Part shown: one piece after another, positions 55,617-64,000 of the stretch
Numbering within the stretch: the stretch's first letter is position 1
How the letters are laid out: each line of letters opens with the position of its first letter
Assembly (NCBI RefSeq): GCF_030867095.1
Contig: NC_081828.1
Location: 51,065,434-51,129,433 of the forward strand
Length of the DNA: 64,000 nt
Source of the DNA: Alligator mississippiensis
Lineage: Eukaryota; Chordata; Crocodylia; Alligatoridae
Direction of reading: 5' to 3'
The notes under the pieces: generated by a model
Seen by the model: only the letters and a program-made list of their open reading frames with translations
Databases searched by the model: none
Told to the model about the DNA's origin: nothing
Program-made: the position numbers and the translations under genes

Positions 55617-56449
55617 TAAACGCAATTACATTTGCTGGTAAGAGATACCAATCCAATCCCAATCCTATTTTCTCTCACTGAAGATCCCCAGACTTTGAGT
55701 TTCATTTTTTTTCTAATTTACAACCATTGCAGATTCTGTGTCAACCTTTAGCTGGAGAAACTGATGTTAAGTTTTTAGCCCAAAATTGTTGTTCTTGGAT
55801 CTCTGAAGAGGATTTCTTTAGAGCAGGAATATAAAAAGTAGAGGGTGTATGAGTATCACCCAATTTTCTTTTTCCTCTGACTTCCTCTGTCAAGTCCAGA
55901 TTCTGAAAAATTCAAAGGGTTTTTTTTCCTAAAGTCAGTTTTTGTTCTAATGGTTGTGAAGTTAACCTCTTGAATTTGACTCTGTGTAGTATTCTCTTAA
56001 GCCTGAGGCATACATTGACATCCCCACTTTCAATCTCAATTAGGTGTTTCTCTTTAACATAGATTCTGATCCATTAAGGGACAACTGTTTCATATAGTCT
56101 TATTTCTGTGCCTGTTTTCATGTAGCTACCACCTTTGCTTCTGCAGCTTGAATAATTGTGCCTGTGGCCGCATGTGACCCTTTTTTCTGTTCTGAATGAT
56201 ATACATAATTTGCTGAGACTTGTGTTCTGTTATGCCTGTTTTTAAATACTACTTTGCAATCTTCATTTTTAGTTGAAGATCTGAAAACACTTGGCAGGTA
56301 TCAAATAATTAAACCTCACTACCTCTGTGTACAATAGGCATTGTCTGTTTTTGGAGTAGGGTGCAATTTTCAGGTGCCTGAGTTAAGTACACATATTGCA
56401 TTGATACTTGCATGCTGAACTTACTTAAGCACTATTAAAAATCCTATTC
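55617..56449 (+). other. FAM20B: FAM20B intron 3, nothing recognised
   Basis: AT-rich, with no gene or nameable repeat. Confidence 0.4.
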
Positions 56450-56745
56450 AAGGGGCATTTTTATACATGTAAGTGCTGCGATGCTTGCAGTAGTATAATC
56501 AGTGAAATGCACATCAGCACTGAGAAACTGGTGGTGGCACACTTTTGAACTAAGACACGTCAGAAGTTCACCGCCACCATTTTCTGTGCACTGACATGCA
56601 TTTCACCACTTACACAACTGCCCGTGGCACAGCATAGTTTGCCTTGGCTCACGTGTGGAACAGATTCACTTAATCAAGTCTTCTCTGAAGCAGCAGATCT
56701 CTGGCATGTCATGGGACAAAAAATACGTGTTTAAATGCCCTAGGT
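56450..56745. repeat. MITE-like palindromic repeat
   Basis: Starts AGGGGCATTTTTATACATG and ends ...TACGTGTTTAAATGCCCT, inverted ends. A second inner pair, GTGAAATGCACATCAG and its complement, lies around 56505 and 56610. The target duplication was not settled. Confidence 0.5.
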
Positions 56746-57438
56746 GCCCAAGCTGTCTGTTGCCATGAAGCAAGCCTGTGACAGACACAAGAATGGAATC
56801 CAGGTCTCCTAAATGATGCTATTTATTGTATTAAATATAAGATGATCCTTCCCATTTTTTTTGTGCTTACAAATGGCTTTGTATTTTCCAAAGAGACAGG
56901 ATTTTTCAAATTATATTGTCCACTTTCAAGTGTAATTGAATTGGGGTTTCAACATATGAATTAATTGGAGAGTTTTTAGTAATCCCCAGAAACTGTCTCT
57001 TGCTATGAATGGAGCAAAACCTTTTAGTTACTACTTTGCATTGCTACACTTGAAGTGACATCCATGTTCTGATGCCAGGTCTCATTTCCTGTGCTTAGTA
57101 CTGCAAAAACAGCATATTCTGCCCTTGCAGCAAAGGTATATCTCGTGTTACTCTGTCATGACTATTCTGGCCAATAGAGGTGTGTCTCTGATGGCCTGTA
57201 AAGGGACTCTCATTTATCCAGCTGTTTGCCAAAGAAAAGTCTCCTGCCTCTGTCTTGGAAGAAATAAGAAATGGAGGGGTGGGGCTCCAACTTGACCACC
57301 TGTTATAGAATAAGTAATTATCTCTGAGTTTGCTCACTGGTCTGAAAACTGTGTTTGGGGGATTTAGCATGTATCCATGTCACAGATTCCCATGTCTTCA
57401 CAGATTCCCATGTCATGCCATCTCTTTCCTAAAAACAG
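56746..57438 (+). other. FAM20B: FAM20B intron 3, last part
   Basis: Ends in an acceptor reading CTTTCCTAAAAACAG before 57439. No other gene or repeat is recognised. Confidence 0.6.
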
Positions 57439-57548
57439 AATTCTGGGGTTCCGACGAGCTCCACTGGTGGTTGGCCGGTTTGTGAATCTCCGTACAGAGA
57501 TCAAACCCATTGCCACAGAACAGCTGCTGAGTACTTTCTTGACACTGG
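57439..57548 (+). CDS. FAM20B: FAM20B coding exon 4, residues 155-192
   Basis: 110 bases, phase 2 in and 1 out, encoding [20 protein letters not shown], then [16 protein letters not shown] and the first base of a Gly codon. This region builds the substrate-facing part of the N-lobe. FRRAP differs from the mammalian FHRAP at one residue. Donor GTAAGT. Confidence 0.96.
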
Positions 57549-59974
57549 GTAAGTGGACTATATCATTTGTGAAGCTTACCCCCCCCCCCAAAAAAAAACA
57601 ACCCAAAACCAAACAAACAACAACATGTTAAGCCAACCAATAAAAAGACCTATGAGAATTTGGCATAGTTGTGGATCAGTTAACTATACTGTAGGGACCT
57701 AATAAGTTGCTTCATGTCATTGGAAGGATTTTGACACTTGCATAAACTTACTTGGCAAGGTTGGGGGTTTTTTTTACAAAAACTAATTTTCCTTTACCTT
57801 TTTATGCCTGTTGTATGGCTGTTTGAATTGTTTGTTTGAATAAATAATTTCTCCCTAATGTCTGAAGCAAAAAAATGGAATTATTCTTTAGGTCTATGGT
57901 AAACATGAATGGACAGCTGGAAAGATTTGGCTGACACACCAAACGGTAATGGATGATGTTTGCATAAAACCACAGTGTGCGAAGCATTGAAACACTGTAT
58001 ATAAAATAGGCTGAGGTGATCGTAGTTAGAACTATTTTCAGTATTTAGTTCATAGCAGTTCAGTGTGTTTAGTCATTTAAGGCAGACTGTTTCCAGATGG
58101 TGGTTATGCCTCAGAAAATGCTTTGTGCTTTAGTTATTACTTATTTCAGTCCAGTTATGAAGAGTTATATTTCTTTGTGTTAAAAAAACTTGCCTGGAGG
58201 TTGTTGTTTATCAACATTCAAATTTAACCAAGTCTTTTGACCCAGCTTTTTAAATACCACAGTTCACACATGCTCCATACAGACTAGTGGATGGCACTTA
58301 CACAGTGATAACACCTGAAGATCCCATCTGTGCTAGGCAAGTTGCACTTTGGAGTTCAGCAGGATTTCCCCTGCTTTGGTAGCTCTGGGCTGCTACAGCT
58401 CTTTGTCAGGGCCAGACAGATGAACAGGGAGCAGAGAACCTGTCTCTGTTGTGCTCCCAGAGATCACTTTACTAACATCTAGGTAGTGTGGGAAAGAGAA
58501 AGCTGCCTAAATAAGAATGGGAGCCAGACCTAGCTTGGGGAGGTGTAATGGAGAGTTAATTTGGAGAAGGAGCAGGCAGGGAAGATGGAGGGGTGGACAC
58601 ATGCCTAGGACTGAAATCTGGTTGTGTGGGTGGAGAGAGAATCAGGTAGAAAATTGGAAGGGACTGGCAACTGCCTTGGGGAGACAGGGGAAAGGTTGGA
58701 GGGTTTATGATTTTTTTTAAGGTCAGAAATTATGATAAATCATCTAGTCAGACATCGAAGTAGCCTGGGACAAGAATCAGTGTGGCAGGAGGGAGAGAGA
58801 GATCTGACAAGGAGCCAGGAGTAGGGGATAGGACTGGATTGCCTGGGTAAAAAGAGTGGAACAAAGAGGGATGGGAGGAAGTTGGACAAGGATCTTAAGG
58901 CTGGGGAGTGGTGGGGAGCAGAGAGGACTAGAAGCCTGTCAAGACATGAAATGAGGCGTAGGGTAGGGTGGACACTGAAATTTAGGAAAGGGAAATGATT
59001 GCACAAGAAAGTAGGAGGCTGAAACCTGAAGCTACGTTGGCAAGGGGCTAGGCTGCAGGTCAAAGAGGAAGAGCCGAAGGAGTTAAATTTGGTGAAGAGC
59101 AGGCAAAAGCTTGTGTCCATTAGAACAGAGATCAGCCATCTTTTGCTACCATAGGCTGGAACTTGCAACCTGGCCCCCGGCTGAGGGCCATAAATCTCCT
59201 CCCTGCTCCCACCTTTCCCGTTATCCCCTCCCAGAGTCCAAGCTGCCTGCACTTGGAAAGTAGACAAAGATTGCGGAGTTCCAATGTTCATCTGCTGTCA
59301 GTAAATATCCATGAAAGCCTCTTGCAAGGTGTCCATCCATCCTTGTACTGTAGGGCCACACAGAGATGCTAGCCCATTATTGCCGTCACTTAATCTCTCA
59401 GCTAAAGCAGCAGAGGTCTGTGTGGTGGATCTAAAGGTTTTCCTCTATTAATGATACTTGTGGCTGGACAGCATAATGCCACGTGATGGCACTTCTGGAG
59501 GGTTTTTGGTTTGCTGTTCTACAATATTAGGAAAGCACATGTGCACACACACAAGCTTTAAAAGAACAATATTAAGATTGCAAAGCAAAACACTTGAAAG
59601 TTAGAAATTGTAAGAATTGAGGTTGCCTCTGTGACTGTCATTATTCATCCAGTGGTGCTATGATATAGTTTGTGTATGTATTTGTATGTATTATAATATA
59701 TTCAGTCACAGAAAAAGTTCCTGTATCCATGCAGACCTTTTCATACCTTAAAAGATGAGTATATTTCTCTTGGTTTTATCTCCAGGTGGTGCTCCCTTCA
59801 AAGAGACAGGGAAAAGTTTTGTTTCCCTCTTTATGGAGAGCAAATGTAGTGGACCCCTGTGTGAGGACTTTGCAAATAATCTCTCATGATTCTGCCATGA
59901 CTGGATGCTACCATAGATTGATTTGTATTCTTGTCATTGTGTGTTGCTTTTTTGGGTTTTTGGTTTTTTTTTAG
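57549..59974 (+). other. FAM20B: FAM20B intron 4
   Basis: Donor GTAAGT and acceptor TTTTTTTTAG. I see a poly(C)/poly(A) stretch near 57580 and GA-rich runs (58500-58900), with no other gene. The antisense frame at 58740-59291 has no recognisable motif. Confidence 0.6.
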
Positions 59975-60146
59975 GTAATAATACTTGTTTCTATGGGAAG
60001 TGTTACTATTGTCGGGAAACAGAACCAGCTTGTGCGGAGGGGGACATCATGGAGGGATCAGTCACTCTGTGGCTACCTGATGTCTGGCCTCTTCAGAAGC
60101 ACCGGCACCCTTGGGGCAGAACTTATCGTGAAGGAAAACTCGCCAG
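59975..60146 (+). CDS. FAM20B: FAM20B coding exon 5, residues 192-249
   Basis: 172 bases, phase 1 in and 2 out, encoding [20 protein letters not shown], then [30 protein letters not shown] and two bases of an Arg codon. The Cys cluster (CFYGKCYYC and the later Cys) forms the disulfides typical of secreted FAM20 kinases. Donor GTACCT. Confidence 0.96.
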
Positions 60147-63100
60147 GTACCTGCACCCCATAACCCTGTAATGTGGCAGTTCCCAGTCAGATTGTCTTTT
60201 CAGTGTTTAGCAGTGACTAGCCGATTAAAATATTCACATGGTCCAAAGAGAGTTGCAGCCAGATTTCTTGAACTGGTGCTACAAATGAAGACCTGATAAG
60301 ACATCTTTTAATTTGGGCTAGTGAGGGAGAATTCCTCAGGGAATCCTGGAATGGTTAGCATGCCACTGCCTGCCTAGAAGGTAATTTATCCCACAAGTCA
60401 AGTGAGGTTTCTGAGCAACTCAGCCACATCACTGAGATTACTGGGCAGTGTTAGATCCATGCTGCTGATGCTTTGCCATTGTGTCTACCATAAGTTTAGT
60501 ACAAAGGTAATAAAGATAATAACATAATGTGACACTGAGCTCTTACCCGTCATGCCTAATTTAATGGATTTTGTTGGATGTTTCTGCTTTTCTGTGCTTG
60601 TTTTCTTTTTGATCTTTTTTTTTTTTTTTTTTAGAGGTTTCATTCCAGAATAGTTTCGGTGTGTTTCTGGGAGATTTCATGCATCTTCTTAGAGACATAA
60701 TTCCATTGTTTTTTCAAGAAGAAATTCTTGTGCGTTTACGGCACATTATATCTCACCTTAAAGAATTTAGAACTGAGAAGTTCTTTTTATTAGCTGATTA
60801 CCAGCAATATATAGACCCTGCCTTCATGCCAGAACAATATGGTTAGACAAAGAAATGAGTATGGGCACAAGAGTTTACAGTATCTCAGCAACTGTTTGGG
60901 GTAAATTTTTTGCCAAGACCCATAAACTTTTCCAAGTGCTGGTCTTGGATAAGTGGTCAGCAGGATATTCTCAATCCCTGAATTAAGTTGTTCCCATTCA
61001 TTTCTGATAATCTGGTTATTCACAGAATCTGACCTCATGGTTTAACCGGTTTTAAAGTATTAAATACCTACTCTTTGGGCTTCTGAAAGGGTCTCGTTCA
61101 GCAGAAAGTTGGTGTCGCCTTTTTAAAGTTGGAAGCCACACAGTGTTCAACACATATTTAAGTTCTGAACTAAATCGAGGCCAGAATCATCTAATCTTTG
61201 TAAGTCTGGAAAGAACAGAAAGCTTTTCTTTCTTTTTCTTCTTTTTTTTTCTCTAAGAAGCCATTTCACATCTTAAAGAGGCTGTTTGCACAGTGTATTT
61301 TACTTTGTTGGGGTAACACCTATTCTGTCATGATAATCTTGATATTATAACATAGTTTATGTAGATGGGGGTCAAACAATGTTACAACTTTTTCCTTTTA
61401 TTTAACTATATTGCTGCTTTCAACCTGTGCAAACCTAACTGAGGGAGCAGGGGCAGAAATCAACATACATTTCATATGTCATGAAATCTACTTCCTGCTG
61501 GTGCTAATTGTGGAAGATATTTCTGTACGAGTTTATCCTCCCAATTCTGCTGCTTATGCCTTGTCCAGAGTAATCCTCCTTAATATTATTTCTATAGTGG
61601 CATTAGAAAATGTAGCCTTTTTCAGTCTTGTAATAGATGAGATCTCTGACCTAAGGAGTCTCAATATGATTCTAATACCATGTAAGATTGGAAATAAATG
61701 TAGGAGCAGATGGTGTTGGAGACAGAGTCAGCATTGGAAGCCTGCATGAAAAATGAGAGGAAGAAAAAGATGGTAATTTGGTGGATAGGAAAGTGGAAGC
61801 TGTTCCAAAAAGATTAAGCACAGGTCTGAAAAGCATTAATTAAAGCATGTGAAAAAGATAAAAGGAGCACTTGTGAGAATGGGCTGGGTAACGTGTTGGG
61901 GGTCTATGCAGTATAGGAAGCAATATAAAATAAGGTGTAGGAGCTGTGTATTTATGCAGTATATTGAATGTAAGGAGGTGGAGTTTAACTTTGATGAAGG
62001 AAGAAGAGAAGATGCAAGTGAGAGGTTTTAAGGACATGGCATATGGGATATATTCAGAGCAATGAGAGACTTTGGTCATGGTGCTTGGGATAACTAGAAA
62101 AAGTTAGATACTGGAAGGCCCAAGTACAATTTAATTCAGTCCTCTGGAGACAGCATGGCTATTGAGACAGTCAGACCAGCTACATTTTAATCTTGTCTCT
62201 GCTGCTGGTCCATTACGTGACTTTTGGCAACTAAGGAGTAGGGGCAGGGCAGGGCAGCTAACTTATGCAGTTGACATTTCCTTGATCTGTATTCCCAGTT
62301 TGCAGAGGGTCTGAGGCATATCAGAGATAATTGGTGTTTTGTGAAGCACATTGAAGTCCTTGGATGGAAAGGGTTATAGGAGAGGTACTTATTACTTAGG
62401 AAAGGTCACAGGTGACCATAACATAATGCAGGATTTCAGCTGTTTTGATGGAGAGAAAGAATGGCTTTGAGAGACCTAGAGGAAGGAACGACAAGACCTA
62501 ATAGGAACCTTGTCATGGAGAGTTGCAGATATGCCATCCAGGTTGCAAATAGTAGTAAGAAAGAAAAATGTGGAATAGTCAACTGTGATAGTGAAGGGAG
62601 AGGAAAACATTTTGGATGGAAAATTGTTTTTTTCATATGGAGGTTGAAACAGTGGTAGGTTGTTGAGGACGTGTTGTCAGGGGCAGAGGGTGAAGGAGTC
62701 TCTTTTAGTTGATCACCCTGAAGGTTGTAGCTGGAGCTGTGGGTGGGTTAATTTTTCAAACTATAATCTGTGAAACTTTTCCTGGGGGTACAAGGAATGA
62801 ACTGAACTGTATTTAGAAGTAAACTGATTGGAGTTTAGGTATTGGGAAAGCAAGTGTCCCATGAGAGCCTCTCTTGTAGTGTGTGCTGCAGGAAGAAACA
62901 ATCAGAGTATCCCGAACCTAAATCTTGAATGCATGAAGAGCAGAAAAGAGAGAGCCCTGAGGGTTTGCCTGTGGAGAAGAGGATGGGAGATTCTGAAGGA
63001 GCAGTTGGAGATGAAGGATAAATGGTACTATGGGAATGCAGCAAGGGAGCAGGTTTCAAGGACAAAAGGGGATGATCCATTGTGCCAAGGCAGTTCTGGA

Positions 63101-63717
63101 CTAAAGAAGAATGAGTAAATAAAAGAGGACTTTATATTTGGTGAGGTGGAGGTCATTGGTGACCTTCTGAGGCCATTTTCATTAGAGACGAAAGATGGAT
63201 GGAGAACTGTTGAAAAGGGGAAAACAAATCAAGAATAGAATTAGACATTGCACTCAAGGAACTTGTTATGAGGCAGCGTTTAGAAAGACAAGTCGAGGTG
63301 AGAGTTCTGCAGTCTCTTGTTTGGGAATTCAGTGTTGTGACCTCAAGTACTGTATAATGAACAGGAAGAGTAAATGAGCGTTGTGGGAGAAAATAACTGG
63401 CTCTGGTTTTACCAAGAACAGGCCTATAGTTAATGTGTTAAAACTACAGCTCACCTTGTGTTCACTAAGGTTTCAATGTGTTAGTTATGTTAAGCAAGCC
63501 CTGTTTTTCTTTGTTTAAGTAATGGTCACTGTTAAAACCCCTTTATGCCAACCTGACTGTGCTCAAGACTCTTACGTGAAAAGAAAAATATTAAAAAAAC
63601 AAACAAACTTGATTCATTGAAGTGCAAGAGTGAGTCTTCCTGGGCTGTTCTGCCAGAACCTCTAGCTGTCATCTTTTTTTGATATAGCTTTGACTTTGAT
63701 TCTTTGTCTGCCTTCAG
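60147..63717 (+). other. FAM20B: FAM20B intron 5
   Basis: Donor GTACCT and acceptor ...CTGCCTTCAG. Aside from the possible hAT fragment at 60590-60845 I see no gene or nameable repeat; most is AT-rich with GA-rich patches. Confidence 0.6.
60590..60845 (+). pseudogene. Possible hAT (ZBED/FAM200-like) transposase fragment
   Basis: A 61-codon frame (60661-60846) encodes MFLGDFMHLLRDIIPLFF, then RHIISHLKEFRTEKFF, then DYQQYIDPAFMP. The order resembles the stretch of ZBED-type hAT proteins in which a HL..L..EF..YFP block is followed by a W..NPF block. A T run before 60635 and missing upstream parts suggest a fragment. This is a weak call made by eye. Confidence 0.35.
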
Positions 63718-63909
63718 GTGGGAGTATGATGAAAGCTACTGTGATGCTGTGAAGAAGACCTCACCCTATGATGCTGGCCCCCGCCTCCTTGACATCATTG
63801 ACACTTCCATCTTCGACTATTTGATTGGGAATGCTGACCGACATCACTATGAAAGCTTCCAAGATGATGAAGGGGCCAGTATGCTCATTCTTCTGGACAA
63901 TGCCAAAAG
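63718..63909 (+). CDS. FAM20B: FAM20B coding exon 6, residues 249-313, catalytic loop
   Basis: 192 bases, phase 2 in and 2 out, encoding [20 protein letters not shown], then [31 protein letters not shown] and MLILLDNAK. The catalytic Asp lies in DRHHYE (residue 289) and the metal-binding Asp in LLDNAK (309), with spacing as in the family. The donor after AAA AG reads GTGGAC, weaker than the others, but the reading frame and the family sequence (the next codon should begin AG) support it. The remaining ~95 residues are past the right edge. Confidence 0.95.
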
Positions 63910-64000
63910 GTGGACGTAATGTTAGTGCTTCTGGCCATTGATGATAAAGTTATCCATGCTACATTCTGTGTTTCCCATAGTTGTCCATTACACTGCCTCC
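63910..64000 (+). other. FAM20B: Start of FAM20B intron 6
   Basis: Begins GTGGAC. The window ends here, with the last coding exons not included. Confidence 0.6.

Noticed and set aside
58740..59291. 183-codon antisense frame in intron 4
   Set aside because: Ser/Leu/Pro-rich reading of a GA-rich strand, with no family resemblance.

Overview
This is a window of vertebrate nuclear DNA, most likely from a sauropsid and probably a crocodilian. The evidence is CR1 LINEs with the typical amniote 3' end, many hAT-type non-autonomous DNA transposons, Harbinger and Tigger remnants, a Gmr1-type Ty3/gypsy element, no L1 or Alu, and a single intron-rich host gene. The crocodilian placement is inferred from the look of the CR1 tail and is not proven.

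The only host gene I can support is FAM20B (glycosaminoglycan xylosylkinase, a Golgi kinase that phosphorylates the linker xylose of proteoglycans), on the + strand. A CpG-island promoter and a probable non-coding exon 1 lie at about 34.2-34.9 kb. The five coding exons in view are 45980-46356, 50030-50116, 57439-57548, 59975-60146 and 63718-63909. Phases agree at every junction and together they encode residues 1-312 plus two bases of codon 313. The last roughly 95 residues lie beyond the right edge. Both catalytic aspartates (289 and 309 in this numbering) are present. Nearly all other open frames are mobile DNA or chance.

The left 34 kb is an intergenic landscape of nested elements. (1) 482-6465 is an almost complete Gmr1-like Ty3/gypsy retrotransposon with both LTRs, a 5-bp target duplication, a tRNA-Gly-like primer site, a SCAN-related Gag, and integrase placed BEFORE reverse transcriptase. 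(2) 8601-9767 is a fold-back element with ~217-bp inverted arms. (3) 11198-~14700 (-) is a long CR1 with most of ORF1 (esterase) and ORF2 (endonuclease and RT). (4) 17839-18554 holds two abutting hAT elements. (5) ~21385-27240 is a PIF/Harbinger transposase remnant split by an endogenous retrovirus (21767-~26650) with a tRNA-Ser-type primer site and pol genes. (6) 27770-29420 (+) is an old CR1. (7) 31350-32153 is a probable solo LTR.

The FAM20B introns carry an inverted pair of equal-length hAT elements (39991-40851), the C-terminal end of a Tigger/pogo-like transposase with a PCNA-box-like motif (42564-43022), further hAT elements at 51097-52107, 52172-52482 and 53794-54558 with 8-bp target duplications, a solo LTR at 54621-55611 with a 5-bp duplication, and assorted CR1 fragments. 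I found no CRISPR arrays, operons or RNA genes, and none are expected here.
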